Position numbers and translations under genes: made by a program
Assembly (NCBI RefSeq): GCF_051020985.1
Contig: NC_135012.1
Location: 10,108,451-10,172,450 of the forward strand
From: Nomia melanderi
Taxonomy: Eukaryota; Arthropoda; Insecta; Hymenoptera; Halictidae
Direction: 5' to 3'
Length of the DNA stretch: 64,000 bases
Notes under the pieces: model-generated
The model's input: only the letters and a program-made list of their open reading frames with translations
The model's database searches: none
Told to the model about the DNA's origin: nothing
Shown here: in pieces, positions 10,713 to 25,536 of the stretch
How the letters are laid out: the number at the start of each line of letters is the position of its first letter
Numbering within the stretch: position 1 is the stretch's first letter

Positions 10713-13700
10713 TGGATTTGAAGGATTTTAGGAAATATTCTGATTGGGATGGAAGAGATTGAAATTAAGTAGCGGGAAAATTTTTATTCGCAACATTAAA
10801 ATAATTGTCAGGTGTTGGACTGATTAAGCATTTCGGTGGATTGAGTCATGAACAATTTAATTGTTCAATAAAGAGGGATTTTCATTCAATCTTCGAATGA
10901 TCGAAGTTGATCGGAAATATTAAAATAAATATCATTAGTTGCACATGGGATGTATAATAAATTGTAAACTGTTCGCGAAATATGCGGATTGCGATTCACG
11001 TGGAAATATTAAACGTTAGACGTGAAACGTTGAACGTTTAATGATGTTTTACACGTGTGATAGGTTATGCGAGAAGTAACGAAAATTATTATCATTAGAA
11101 ATGTGATTAATATCATAGGAAAATAGCAAATTCTTCTCACTATTGATGATGTACATGCTCTTTACATTTTACTGCTTTTGTATTTTATTTATTATTGCGA
11201 AAATGGTAAATACCAATACGTGGTAAAAAGAAGACACTAAATAAATATAACAGTGTCGGAGAGTTTTTAAATACGATAGTTAGTAAATATATTGTATTTA
11301 CATTATCCACTAGAAGGTTTTATTTTTTATTATAGTAACTTACAGTAATTATAATAATTCAATGTTTTATTATAGTGATAATAATCGATTGGTAATATAA
11401 AAAAGAAATAGGAATGGCTAATGAAAAATTTATTCATATATAATACATAGAAATGTACAATGTAACTAAATTTTAATCTGCAAATAGAATAAATGAACGC
11501 AACTCGCCATCAGGCGACCACTATACACCTACTATTAAAAATAAATTATTCCCAAACTAAACTTGTATTAAATATAAATAATTAAATGCTTAAGCATGTC
11601 ATTCCTAGTTTTTAAATAAAAAGTTGCGACAACTTTCAATGTGATCATTATGTAAATAATAAATTACGATTAAACAAATAATATATAAAGGAGTAAGAAA
11701 CAAATAGTGTTCATAATAAATAGACGAATTGTCGAATAATGGATAATTAGTGATGTTAATTCACCTAGAATGGTTCAAGTAGTAGTTCTGACAAGAAATA
11801 TGTCGTAAGCGAGTTACTGTAAATACGGATTCAAAAAATAATATTTTGTTAATTCGAGAAGTAAGTTATCGATACACAATATCGCTTGAAATGTTCAATG
11901 CTCACAATGAGAACAACTGTGAATCATGTATTCTTATTGCAATACTATGTACTTTCTTTTATTGACTTGCATTTATATAATAATATATCAATTCCAAAGA
12001 TATAAAAAAAGTTCATTGAAAATAAAACTTTAGACATTGAATGTATTTCTATGAGGCGATATAGAAATTTATATTGTGTTTTAGTAATGATTCGTGTTAC
12101 CATTACGTAAATGTTGTAATGTAATTGTTTAATACAGCGAATGTATTAATTTCATTTTGTTTATCACAACGGTAAGATTATATTACCATATAAAATATGC
12201 AAATTCTTAGTGATCCTACATATCAGTAACAATACTTTACGTTTATTCCATTTTCTGTGAATGTTCTGATACTTGCGAGCAAGACTGAAAAAATACCTAA
12301 TAAGTTGGTTTTTATTTCATTGCATTTGTATTTGACGTTACATTCATAACAGCCTCTAAATAATATTTACTACCGTTCACACACGTAAATTACATATACC
12401 ACTAATATTGGAATAGTAGAACATTAGACATTTTTATTTATTAATGTATATACTGCGAGAATGGTTTTAAGAAGTTATATACTGCCAGTATTTAATAAAT
12501 AGAACATTTAAAAATAAACTGGTTGAATTGTTGAATGTATCAAATAAAGTTATATGCAATTTAATTGCATAGAATCTTTCATTTATAAAGTAATAATTAA
12601 CTTTGCAATACTTTTAGCTAATCAGAAGAAAATTATCAAATTGAAAATATAATTGTAATGGACTGCAACATAGAGTTTTAAGATTAGGATTTGTAATCAT
12701 TTAATCATTCCATTGATTGTAAAATTTCAATTGTAATTGTATCGTTGCAATTCAACCACAAATGTAGTATTCATTTTGTACACGAACTTGTCATAAAAAA
12801 GCTGATTCTGAATCTCTTTGTAAATATTTTGTTGACTTACAGTAAGTTCAGCTGTTTAGTTACAGCTTATTTCAAACACAAGTACATTTACAGACCGTGC
12901 TTTCGTAAAAATAAATAAACATTACGAAGTTCAGTATTCCGTAATTTTTCAATAGATTCTTAGCAAATAAAATTGTGTTTTTATTATTGCCTGTCCCGTT
13001 CCTTTTCTTAGATTAAGTTTAAATGCAGGACATATTACTGTAGATAAAAATTATAATCCTGTTCTAAAAAGTTTGCTATTGTGACCACTATACTGCAAAA
13101 AAAAGAATTACTATTGTCATCCAAGAAAAAAAAGCTTATTACAAAGAGAAAGTAGATAAGATGTTTATAACAAAATATAAAACATGTGTATTTTGCCATG
13201 CCTTTAGCTTTTCTGAATTAAGCTTGGATTACTTTATAAAAAAAAACACAGTTTTGTAAATACATTGAATATTTTATTCTTGCCTTGAAAATCTTCCATG
13301 TTTGCTATATAATGGAATTAGAAAGCACATATAAATTAAACATGACAAAAATGTTGTTTATAATTTTTTTTAAATGTATCCTTATCAATTGGAGCAGTGA
13401 AAACGTCAACATTTTTTCTAATTAGATATTTCATTAATTTCTATGAACTTTCGTCACTAAATATTTTGTTTACCTGAGACAAACATCGGCAGTTACACAA
13501 CACCTATAGTGGAAACTACAGTTAAATCGAAGAACGTTGATGCAAATTTTGGAATGAAAAACCGAGATCACTTTACATCGCGAAGGGTTAAAATTGCGTA
13601 TAACGTTCCAATACATTACAATCTCACATCTGTTAACTGCCCAAACGATAATACACGTTGCCCGTCTGACGATGAATAAAATTCGGCAATTAGGTATGGC

Positions 13701-16700
13701 GTGGTAACGTGCACAATCTGACACAAAATGGCTCTATGACAGCGCCGGGTTTAATAAATCCGTACTGACAATTTAATGTCTCTATTGTGACCGCGACAGG
13801 CAACGGTACCGGCGACTGAACTTGATTAGGTTAATACGAAAGGGGACCAGATTTCTTCGCTTCCGCTCTTTAAATTCAATTACCAGGACGTACTCCACCA
13901 GTTAAAACATCATATATCAGCTTTGTCCGGAGGAAGTACGATTCGTGATGAGCCGACGGAATCAATTATCCTCAGAAATAATAACATCGACTTATTGACC
14001 CTTGGCAAGGGTGAGGGTCATACCCTTTGCCCAAAAATAATTTAGTTTCGTATTTAACTGTCCCAAGATAACCGCTACACAACGATCCAGGCTTTTCGAC
14101 GAAATTAAGACGTTCTTCGTTTGTATATTTCAAGTATGTATCAGTAATCGTACTGCATAAAATGTTATTAATTATGAGATACTAAAAATATTGAAGTAAT
14201 GTGTTTTCACGTTTATTTAATTTATTTTCTTCTTTAACTGAAGGTTCTGCGACTTTCACGAGTATTCCTGTTTCAGGAGGTAAATAATTTATTTCAAAAC
14301 TTGAAGCAGAGTTTCGTATCTAAGTTCTTTTTAGTTGGTTATGTAAGTCTATTTAGGTGTAGCATGGCCTATGCAATTCATTGTGTGTACATTTTAATTT
14401 TTTTCTTCGTTGTAATAGAAAAAATACCTAAGCTGAAAGTGAAATAAAAATGAAGATCTTTTATTTATTTCATTTTTTTTAATTATTCTTTGTAACAGAA
14501 ATATTCTAAATAGACGTCTCCTTAAAATAAGGTGCTTAAAATCTGCTTCGTAGACGTATTCAGAAAAGAATTTGTTTAAAATATTCCACAAACTGTACAT
14601 TTTTCGAACATCTCACGATAATATTCTATACAATGTTTTGATAATGGAATTTTTTTTTAATCGATGTTTCAACAACCGATAGCTCTATCAATCGTTATTC
14701 CGATAATCAAGGTTCCACAGTAATAAAAAAAGGATTTCGTTCCCTAAACAGAAAAGGACTTACGTGGCCTGTCAAATATGGACGCTCGACTGTTGTTTGA
14801 AGACAATGGGCTCACACAGTGCCACGACAGTCAATGAATTGATATCGTTATTGTAACAACATAATAGACATATTTTCTTATTGAGATTACAGTCCACTGT
14901 GTCTCTAACGTGCGTGCCGCGTCGGGTTGCCTTTATGAATACATTCATTCATGCGAGTCGTATATATGTATTACGCAATTATTACAAAGTTGACGTGTGA
15001 GGCTAAGGACCCCGTCTCTCGCACAAAGGTCACTGGAAATCTGCGGACTGCCATAATAATTACCTCCATGACAAAAGGAGATACATTCGTTTTGAAATGA
15101 AACGCAATTTTTCTTTCGAATGCGAACATTTTATTCTGAGTTATTGTACATTAAGTGACAGAGTTATCGTTCGATTATATATCTGTTCTTATCTTACTTA
15201 TAATAGTGAAAATAAAATTTTAAAATGTCGAACGTGATTTGACATAGGAATTTTTGAATATAACTGATGTCTACATTATCATAAAGGTAGAAGAAACACG
15301 AAAGGGATCAACTGAAAAGTTTCCTCCCTGTAAACGCAAGAAAAAACACAATTTCAATAGAGTAGTATTACGTAACGTGGTACTTTATAAAATTACAAGA
15401 TATCCGATGATGATAGCAAGAACACCACGGAAAATGGGAATTCTCTATCGCAGAACTTTTCCCACCAGCTAACTCGATTCGTTCCTCGAGACTGACCGTT
15501 GGTCCATTAACTCGGCGCCGCCTAATGTTCACAATTGCGCTTTGTCACTTGTTGAAATTGACTTTACGAAAAATCTTTAATGAAAGCTGATTTCCTGGAA
15601 GCCCCAATCTAAGGCAGTACCACCAGTCTAATTTCGCCGTCGGAATTACATGTCGTTGTAGGATAATAACAAGGCGAAGTAAGCATAGTTTGGTAATGCT
15701 CGAGAACCAATGCTACGCCTTTATTAACTTCTTATGTGTTGCTATTATAATTCGGATTCCCCCTTTTTGTTTCAAGTATAACGTTGTATAACGCGGAGGC
15801 TACTATAATATATTTAACGTTAAGAATGTAAGTTCTCAGTTTTATTTTCGAGAGAATATATGGAAAAAGAGAGTTCAATTTTTGGATATTAATATAATTT
15901 ACACTGTTCGTCTGATTTTGAGCGTAATTAATCGAGATTTTCTTTTCGTCATCGTCAATGTAGGAAATGTGTCTCTGAGTTTATTGTAACAAAACTTTTA
16001 TTCTGTAATATAAAATTTGTAACTTCTACAATTTGCTGAATATTTATCCACTTAATATGATAAATTCAAACTTGTGATAGAATCTTTTATTATCTATTTT
16101 CTAAAACTCTCTTTAATTATTAGTTTGATATCAGCCACTTATAGATGACAATGTAAAAATATAAAGTAACCTATTCACGTGTCAAAAAGTGGATTATAAT
16201 TAATAGCTGCATTAACTTATTAAGGTTACAAATTTATTGACGAAAATCGAGTCGTTTAAAATGTTTTCACTTAGTGTCACATAAAGTTTCATTAATCTTT
16301 GTAATTAACAATTGTAATTCACATGTAGTCCTTCCGTTTCTCTCATCCTTACATCTTCCTCCTTTCCCAAGGAACATTCCAGAAACATTCTGGCAGCTTT
16401 CTCCTTTCCTTAAAAACATTTCAGAGATACTGTTATATGTTTCACCTTTCCTTAAAGCTTTGACAGCCGTATATTTTAATCTACAATTTACCACCTACCA
16501 CTAATTGTCTGAAAACTCCTTTACACGGCAGGTACATAAACAAACCGTACTTGTCACTTGCAAATCGTCATTTCAATTGTAAGGTATAATATTTGTCTAA
16601 TTTTATTACTGAGAAATATGAAAACAGTGAATTCACATTTGTGAATTAATTTTTGTGGCTATTATCAATTCATTAAACACTTAAGAACTTTGTCTGAGTT

Positions 16701-17300
16701 TTAATAAAGTTATAAACAAGATAAAGTGTAAAGCTGTAAAACAATTAAAGACTTTTCTTGATTGCTCTCAATATAAATTAATTAATTGGCATGCAGAAAT
16801 AATTAAAATAATTATAATTCTTAAATTTAAAAATTATGTCAAGTTACACCCGACGTTGGACCGCAAAGGATTAATGAAAAACCAAAGCGAAACAAAGAAT
16901 TATATGTTTACCTGAAAAAATAAAGGATTCACTGAAAGAATTATTATCATTTCAAATTGTAAGATGACCTGTATACTGGTCAAACGTAGTTAACTGATTA
17001 CTCAGGCTTTCAATTTTCGTCTATTGTTTCCGTTTCTACTGAAAAAAACGTATCACTTAACTGTTTTACCTTTATTTCGTAGCCCGTTATTCAACTAATT
17101 ATAGTAAGAAAAGTGTCCCGGTACGGTCAGCGTTAAAAATCCGCACGAATGAGTAACACGGTAGGTGTAGCCGCTGAAAGGTCGGAGCCATAGTCATTTC
17201 AACAACATTAACTACCATTTTTATTATACCAGATAGTCGTAAAGATTCAGGGCGGTCTTCAAGATAATCTTGACCTACGGTAGCTAAATTTACGCGGATC
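10713..17300. other. AT-rich gene desert, left part
   Basis: About 6.6 kb with no recognisable coding exon or RNA gene. The first 160 bases are the 3' end of TTLL copy B. The stretch 10900-13400 is extremely AT-rich. Patches around 13.45-14.05 kb and 14.9-15.7 kb are somewhat GC-richer without a convincing open frame. A small stem (GACCCT ... AGGGTC) lies near 13998-14020. Confidence 0.55.
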
Positions 17301-19260
17301 TTTTACTCACTTCGTGCGCGGTTTACACACGCATCGAAGTCAGCTGTAGCCCGGGTGTATCGCGATGCATTTCTCAACGGTCTTTACGATCGCCTGTACA
17401 CCGATATTCCAGGGGAAGATAGATCGGATAACGAGGATACGCAGTGATTTCCAGCGAGCGGCCCGCGGAATGTCTGTGAAAGCGATACACATCTACCGAG
17501 AGTCCGCCACTTCTTGGCTGTAACATTATTCACTTGTGTCGATTGCGCGATCAAAAATGCGGCACTTTTTTTAACGGCGGCGCAAACACTTCTCGAAAGA
17601 GATTTACCCAGATACCGTGCAATTGTGCTGCCGCGGCCTGACCTAAACGTCTCCGCGGCTGGCTTGAAATGTTTCAGAAGCTTCGGAAACATCTTTATCG
17701 CGGGAAAACGATTATTTCCCTCTGTATCCATACCTTCTTGCAAATAATTTTCTCACGCAGCTACTAGGCAATTTTGAAGGGAGGGCTATTCCGTCTTTAC
17801 CCATTACACCTTTCTGCAAATTCACTCCGGAATGTGGGACTCGGATATTTCTTACTTTTCAATTTTTCCCTTATGAAACGAAGATTTTATAGTCTCAAAC
17901 ATTTTTTTGCTGATACTAAAGCTGAATGTCTAATGAGAAATCTATATGTTGATTCTATTAGTTTTTTGCCGTTGAATCTACTGAACCGATTCACCTCGAT
18001 CTACCCTTAGATTAGACTATAACCTGGATAGCTATCGATGACAACGGATTGTAGGCGAACCGATCAAAAAGATACACACGAAAGCCACTGCCGTACCGTT
18101 CGGATGGACGATACGCACGAAAGTCGCTACAGCGGCGTATTAGCTTAAAAATAAAAGGAATACAAAAAACCGCGTTATTTATGGGATACGTACAGAGGGA
18201 GAAACGTAGTAAGAGAAAGAGCGATTGGGAGCGGAATTTGGCGGCATGCGGGGGCGTGCTGGGGGCCAAGTAACGACTTAATAAACCGTTCAGTCAGGCG
18301 ATGTGCTGGGTGTGGGCGCGCAGCTCGCTAAGAGGACTCGCCGGCGGAGGAGGAGGGGAGAGGCACGTGTACAGCGCGCCGTTGCGGTTGAGGTTGCGGC
18401 CGCAGCAGCCGCGCTGGAAGGGGCCCGCCGCGCCGTGGCCGTGCCGTGCCGGTAGTCAGGTGCGTCGCGTGCCCCCTTCTCCCGGCACGTAGTTAGCTCG
18501 TGTTTTGTTTTGAGAAGGCTTAACAGCGTCCGTTCCCACGCTTCCGCACGCCGCCGCCACGGCCGACGATTTCGAATTCGTTGCGCGCCACGGATTTCGC
18601 GCTCGAACGTGCCCGTGATGTACACTGGCGCGGCGGACCCGTGGCGTGATCTCAATCTCCCGGCACGGCCAGAACCGGCGATCAACGTCATTGACCATCA
18701 TTTGCCCGAACGTACGTAGTTTCTATGAGCGACCCGTACCATTGAAAATTGCGTTCGGCTCGCGACACGCAAACCGATGAACCGCCTTTTGAGAAAGTTT
18801 CACGGCTCTGTCGACGACGATTCCTCGGGGCATCGTCGTTTCGATGCGGGGGCGCAGCTGGATTTTGTGCTTTCCTTTGTAGGGCTACTGAAATGAAAAC
18901 TGTGTCCGTAGTCAGGTTGAATATATTACGCGATGTGGCTCTAACGAGGAACGGCGACTAACTTTTCCTCGACGCTTTTCTAAGGGAACCTCTTCAGACG
19001 AGGCCGTACGTGACCCAGGTCCTGGTGGTACTCTCGGTTGTAAATTAGTCGATGGGCCTGGTCTATCTCTCAGGCCCTAAGTATTGACGCGAAAAAGGGC
19101 GAACCGTCTACACCTTTTTATCGATTGGAGGGATACCGGTTGTTCTTTGGGGTACGTTTAGAGATATGGTTCCTTTGAAATTTTGCTTTGCAGGGATGAC
19201 AACTGTTCGCGGATTTTGCGGGATGTGTTATGGTGAATTGTTCTGGGTTGGATTTATCTA
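17300..19260. promoter_or_regulatory. CpG-rich island, candidate promoter or first exon
   Basis: A GC-rich, CpG-rich block, strongest at 18290-18720, within AT-rich surroundings. An arthropod-type initiator match TCAGT occurs at about 18290-18294, immediately before the GC-rich core. A good donor-like site (AAC followed by GTACGTAG) follows near 18712 on the plus strand, so this could be a first exon whose partners lie far downstream. Short open frames here have no recognisable domain and are probably by-products of high GC. CSL-consensus matches lie at 17750 (minus) and 18533 (minus). A 7-bp stem GGGCCTG/CAGGCCC occurs near 19052-19075. Confidence 0.4.
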
Positions 19261-21461
19261 GGAGTGTCTGTGGTGTAGGTACTTGATCAGCTTATGTCCT
19301 CTGTGATTTGGGAAGTAATTTGAACTTGAAAACTGGAATGTTTTCGTAATCTGGGTAGCTGTTACTATAGCTTGAATTAGTGATTAGTATGGAAAAAGGA
19401 GTGCGATAGAAAATTCCCTCTCTTGAATTTTTGTATAATTTTTTGAATAATTTTCTCCTTTTCATAAGGTATTGTTGTTCACAGTTTTTATTATTATTCT
19501 TGCATTATACGTGGTCAACGTTCTTTGATCCATAAAATATACTACTTTCATTTGTATTAAATACAATGTATTTCATTTGAATTAAAGAATTCAAATTTCT
19601 AATGCTAATGCTAATAGCAGTACTAATATGTTTTTACATACATGACGTATAAAAATTAAATGTTAATTATTTTTGTGGAATATATTAAACTAAACACAGT
19701 TGAATTATTTATTCTATCTTCAATAAAAATGGAAAGAATATTTCTTAACAATTTTTAACTAATAAACGAAGTATAGTTACATGTCCCACAGTTTCCGCAA
19801 TGTAACACAATTTTGTTATCAGATTTACATTTTCAAGGTCATATGAAATAAAAATTTCAATTCTTCAGTTTCTGTACTTTTAAAAGATTTTCTCGAGTGC
19901 TGATTCGACAATCAACTTATTAAATAAACACTTTAGTGACTGTTCCTTTCCACGAGCAACGTACAAGTTTTAGGTAAAATTCTCTCCAGTGAAAGTATTA
20001 TTATTCGTAACGAACAAGTACCTTTATCTTTATTCGTTTTGATAAATATTGTTGACTAACCTGTAAAGAGTAAATTTTAAACGTTAAATTTAAATTTTAA
20101 ATTTTAAATTTTAAATCACAAATAAACATATTTTGTATTATTTGGAATAGCATGTAATCAGTTCTGCGCAACGATCATATCACCTTCCAATAACTTTTGC
20201 ACCAGTGTGTACCCAAGATTCGCGCGTGCACGCGGCGCTCGTGCGACACGGCACGTTCTCTTCTATAACAGCACAATGTTCCTTTACATACAGAGTGGGC
20301 CATTGTTTCAGCATTACAATAATCTTACTTCTGACTCCTTTGCATTCTCATTTCTCCTTCTGGTTTTTTCTCTTACATTTTCCTGCTTCCGTTTTATGCG
20401 TCCTGCGTCCAATACCTTGAAGATTTTTACATCGCTATGCACTTTCCTCGCCTCCTTTCTATCGTGCTCTTCTATTTCTGATCTTTAACACCCGGAAAAT
20501 ACTTTTGCCCGTAACTATTAACGTCAATCTTAATTTCGATTTCTGTGATTTCTTAATTCATTTTTTACAACTTATTATCTTTACAGATTGATAAACTATT
20601 AGAATATGTGGAACAGGTTACTGTAATATTATTTGAACGTATTATTGGTATAAACTAAAGCAACACGAAATTTGTTAAAAAATGTGCGGTTTGTAACATC
20701 ATATTATATCGTACAATAAAAGAAAAATTAAATTAAACATAAAGGAAAATTATACCACGCGGGAATCTTTGCTTACGGCTGACAGCTTAAGTGCTTATCA
20801 ACTCAATAGTTTCGATTGATTAGTAGCAGCGGGAATTTTCACAAAATTCATATTCCAAAAAATACATATTCAGGGACAGAAGGGTTAAAGTAACATTCAG
20901 TTGAATAATGTTAAAAATAATAACTCTCGCTTCATAACATGAAATTAATTTGTCGGCTACATGTAAACCGAAGTGTTAATTAGTTAGTATCTAAGAATAA
21001 ATTATAATCGAAACACATCTAATACACAAATTCGATTGATTAGTGTTTCACAATGGAATATGCTGTTCGCAACAGTAAATATCTGCTGCATCTTTTTATT
21101 CGGTTACATTCGTCAGAATGTTACGTCTGGCGTCCTTCCATTATGCTACCCCCGCGTAATACAATATAGCGGCGAGCGCAACATTGTTCTAAAGCCACCG
21201 GACGCTGTTTCGAATCACGATAAACTTCCCACATACTTTCACGCCGTGTACTCGCTCATTAAACATCTCTCGTTTTCTCGGGCGAGCCGATGAATATTGT
21301 CACGCACCATATTCCCATGTATGCGACGTAACTTCACAAGAGCAGTTGCCCGCGCGTGCACACAGCACGCGTGCTCACTGGAAATCGACGATAAACCGGA
21401 AGTTCCATCGGCTTCTGTTATAGAAGCGTGAGTTTCGCCTATACGCGTCTCGTGTGAAGAG
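19261..21461. other. AT-rich desert segment
   Basis: No gene recognised. It contains a short array of taaatttt-type units at about 20071-20115 and GC-richer patches at 20190-20260 and 21100-21400. A CSL-consensus match TTCCCACA lies at 21226. Confidence 0.5.
20071..20115. repeat. Low-complexity taaatttt repeat
   Basis: Four to five imperfect units of taaatttt/aaattttaa in a row. It is a simple AT-rich tandem repeat. Confidence 0.7.
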
Positions 21462-21874
21462 AAGTGATAAAGGAAACGATATTTTCTTCTCGATAGTCAA
21501 ATCGCTCTCTGTAACAATTTTCTCGTGTGCATCGATGAATAATTTATTGACGATGATAACGGAATATTTATTTTATTATGAATTTAGTGATAATATTCGT
21601 CGGATACTGATGTTATTGTTATCATTAATTTATTTAGCAATTTTCTTCGACCAATTAATAAAGTAAGTGATAAAGGAAACGATATTTTCTTCTCGATAGT
21701 CAAATCGCTCTCTGTAACAATTTTCTCGTATGCATCGATGAATAATTTATTGACGATGATAACGGAATATTTATTTTATTACGAATTTAGTGATAATATT
21801 CGTCAGATACTGATGTTATTGTTATCATTAATTTATTAAATATTTATTTAGCAATTTTCTTCGACCGATTAATA
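21462..21874. repeat. Tandem duplication, about 203-bp unit, two copies
   Basis: Copy 1 is 21462-21664 and copy 2 begins at 21665. Both start aagtgataaaggaaacg and run in near-identity through tctgtaacaattttctcg and ttattgacgatgataacg. Only a handful of substitutions separate them (for example cgtgtgc versus cgtatgc), plus a short insertion before the end of copy 2. The high identity marks a recent local duplication. It carries no recognisable gene. Confidence 0.92.
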
Positions 21875-24506
21875 GTGATTTATTACCATGTTTTCTTCTT
21901 AATAACGTTTGTATGTGAAATGTAATTATATAGCCTCTTTAATTATATCATTCACAGAACACAGGATAATTATCTCATTTTCGTTATCCACATGTAATTG
22001 ATATGAAGACTTTTATAAAAAATATTATACGATGTATCAGTTGTGTGTACTTTTTATTTTCCTTTATTACTAAGAAGAATCAACTTCAAATGTTTAGAAA
22101 AATTCGGCGAATTACACCGAAAGAATCGTACACTATATAAAGAATAATCTATTCTTGTTCAAGTAAGCACCAAAATTTTTTAGCTTGTATATTCCAATCT
22201 CTTTCAATATTGACAATGAGTGCAAGTTAATACCGTCCCACTAAACATGAAGTCAGAAAAATCAGATCGCTTATCAATTCCACATAGGAAGAAAAACTGT
22301 TGCAATCGCCCGTTTCCTTTAGGCTTTCAAAGTTGTACACACCCTTGAGGACTTCGAATACAACTTTCTAAATACGTTGTGTACATGTGTGCACGTAGAA
22401 GCGTGAAAGTAGAAGATTCCTACAGTTTTTCAGTTCCCACGAACGGGGTGCGTCAGGTGGCTAGCGTGGGGTGCGTGCAGCCTCCTCTTTTTCTTACCCT
22501 TCGAAATAGACGTAAACCTCCTCGTAAACCCCCTGGCGCCATCGCATCACTATTTTCAACACGCAGGTTCCACATGTTTACATCTTCGTATGTATAAACA
22601 ATGATACTCGTGGCTGTTTCTAATATGAAATCTTTAACGTTAGAAAATAACATGAACATACATGTTTTATTTTAAATTAATATCATTAGTAACGAATTTT
22701 ATGTATTCAACGAGGATATTATTTTATTTTCAACTTGCTAAAAGATTTTTAAGAGAAGATATTAGTTTGTTAATTTGTTAACAGGTCAACTCTCGTTTTT
22801 TGCATCATGTGGGAAATGTTTATTTTACATAAAAATCTTCTGTTTTGTCGTTATGCATTGCTTCTTCTTATCACAGATATCGATACAATGAATTATTATT
22901 AGAAAGGATGTAATAAAAAAGGTATGTGATATCTTCGTAAAAAATAATCTATACAGATCAAAGGATTATAATACTTATTTATACAAAAGAAATGTAACGA
23001 TTAATGTAATTTTCATTTCTCTCACTGAACTCGTAAAATACAATTGATATTCTTTTGTGATGTAAATTCTCTGAATAAATGATGCGATGTTATTAATGGA
23101 TCTGGAAGTAATAATTTCCACTGATACATTTTAACGACTGACATTATTAAAGGTAGCGTATGGATGTCACGATTGTATGAAAATCTTATGACCAAGATGC
23201 ATGCTCGGTGTTTATACGGAAGTCGCTCAAACGGGTGGAAGGGTTTTGTGCACCGAAGCGTGTTAAAGCTAATCAAATTTCAGACAGGAAGGAACCTTAT
23301 GGCGGTGTGTACACCAAAATCAAATTTCTTATTTCTCACGAAATTTGTACTTGAAAGAAGTCAGTCGCTTGCAGCAAAAAAGCTTAAAGTAAATATATAA
23401 ATTAAATGGAAACATTAATTTTTCTGTAAGATTTTATTTTGCACCTACATATTTGGAAAATGATTAAAAATATATAAAACTTCAGTGAAATACAAACATA
23501 TAAAACAAAAGGTATACAAATTGCGCAAAATATTGATAAGGCGTTATTCTATATATTCTATAGAGTTGTAAATGCACAATTATTGATTGCAATTGCGATG
23601 GTGATTAGTAAAAAAATCAATTACAGTGTAACGAATACGCTACTAGAAATTGGCAATTATTAACTTCAAACGATTATATCTTCTGATTTTTATAAAAATT
23701 ATAACAAACTTTTCTCGATTTCTTTTCATATTCACCATAGTATTTAAGTGAAACTATTCATTTTCAAAATCATTTCGGATGTCTAGCGCTTTCAAGATAC
23801 CAATAATTACGAAATAAGAAGCCTGAAACCTGATTCAAAGAAGCCTGATTCAAAAGAAACAAAATTACACATCTCGGTTTAGAAACCTCTTCCAAAAAAC
23901 TTCCTGTCAACCCGTGTAAAGAGCACAAAATCGCACAACGAATTCCCACACAATCACTTCCGTCGTAAAGAATATAAGGTAAAAACACCAATAGTTTATC
24001 AGTTAAGAAAAATATTCTGCACGACTAATAAACACTTTTTCCTTTATTAAATAAAGAGTTATATAAGCGAATCTTCTCGAAATAATTCTATCATCCAAAT
24101 TCTATAGAAATTTCTGAAAATGCAATACTTGCGTCAGAAGTTAGCAATCGACCACTTACAGTAAAACAAAAAACATTAAAGGTAGTCACTTTAATATCAT
24201 TCATTCGCAAGGATTACAAGTAAAAGGATGCGAACGAAAAGAAGTTAATTAACTGTTGAAAATTAGGGGCATACAACGTCAATAAAATAAATTGTTAGTT
24301 TTTACGACGAACAATTTAATTCAGGCAAAACTGTTCTGGGGTTGAGACTGCTACATACCTATCGCGCCTTTATCAAAGGATTATGACTGTTAAAAACCTT
24401 TTCACATTTCCCTGGAGAACGGTCAGCCACTGATACCGGGTCAATTACTGGTGCCTTTAGCTTATTTAAAGTTTTATCTCAGGAATAACTGGTAGTTGAT
24501 TCTCGG
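21875..24506. other. Gene-desert segment with scattered CSL-type motifs
   Basis: No convincing exon. A GC-richer patch lies at 22380-22570. CSL-consensus octamers were seen by eye at 22434 (minus), 22808 (plus), 23333 (minus) and 23943 (minus). The 22.6-24.3 kb part is otherwise AT-rich. Confidence 0.5.
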
Positions 24507-25450
24507 TTGAGAGCCCACCCCTTAAGTAGCCTCAATTCGGCCGGGATTCGAGAAAGAGACAGCCAGGGAGAGAGGGAGAGAGAGAGAGAAAAAAAGGGGG
24601 AAAAGGAGCCGCAGTATAGAAAAAAGAAGAAGACAAGAAGGTCGGATGGCAGAGGCACGAGATCCTTCCCACGTCGACGAAACGTGCTGAAAGCGTGCTG
24701 CTCGCGTGGCCGTTAGACCAGAACGTCGGGTAGGAGAGGAGGGGCGTCGGTGCATCGAGCCGGAATCTTTCTCACGAACGAGGAGGACGTCAGGTGCAGG
24801 ACCTCCTTCAGGAAGTACAACGGTTCCTTACAAGGATTCGCGACTTCTGCCTTCCCACGCTCCTCCAGTTGTAACGGCCAGATTCGACTCCTCTTCGCCC
24901 CCTCCCGCGGCGCCGTAGTTTTAGCTCCCTCCCGTGCCGCAGCGTTTTCTTCTGTTCTTCTGTCTCCTTTTTTCTCCTTTTTTTCGTTTTCCTCGGCTCT
25001 CGGGCTGATTAACGGCTTCGGTACCGTCGGGTATGATCGAATAGGTAGGAAGAGAAATTAACATCCTCGGGCTATTACTTTCTTCGGGGACGCAGACCCG
25101 TCAATTTTCCAAACAGTCCGACGCGCATGCACGTTCATTAGCGCGCGAAAGCGTCAATTCGGCAGAGTATTTATTCGGAGGAGTTGCGCCCGTACTTAAA
25201 TTAGGCGATTTTATGGTAATCGTAAAATTGTTCGCGACGCACGGAAATTTCAGTTTGAGTACCACCTTAACAGCGGTGCCCCGACAGTGTAACGAATTTT
25301 GTCTACCGGGGATACGCGAGTTCCAGCCGGTCTTGCGAGCTTGTGTCGCCGGTTTTTTCTGGGTGATATTAACGCGATACCGTGCAGCGCGTGCTCCGTT
25401 TGCGTAAAATCGAGGGAAAGTCTTTCTTTCTGCGCGCCTATTTCTTTGAT
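24507..25450. promoter_or_regulatory. CpG-rich island, candidate promoter
   Basis: A second GC-rich block. It begins with a purine tract (GA-rich, about 24550-24612), continues through CpG-rich sequence to about 24940, then a pyrimidine-rich stretch. Open frames on both strands (up to 103 codons) lack recognisable domains and look like products of composition. Three CSL-consensus matches fall inside: 24666 (minus), 24769 (minus) and 24852 (minus). Likely a promoter, untranslated first exon or enhancer of a gene whose coding exons are not evident. Confidence 0.4.
24550..24612. repeat. GA-rich purine tract
   Basis: A run of almost pure purines on the plus strand, with repeated GA and GGGA units. 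Such tracts are frequent GAGA-factor or CLAMP targets in insect promoters. That role is inference here. Confidence 0.7.
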
Positions 25451-25536
25451 GGCTAAATATTAACCAAATCAGTTTTTAAATCACTGATGCTGTCGTATGA
25501 TCGGTTAAGGGTGGATAATAACATTTCGAAAATAAT

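Noticed and set aside
17384..17743. 119-codon minus-strand frame
   Set aside because: No recognisable domain, located in GC-richer DNA, and the plus strand is open too. Treated as compositional.
18290..18720. Overlapping open frames on both strands in the CpG island
   Set aside because: Arg, Ala and Pro-rich translations in several phases are typical of GC-rich untranslated DNA.
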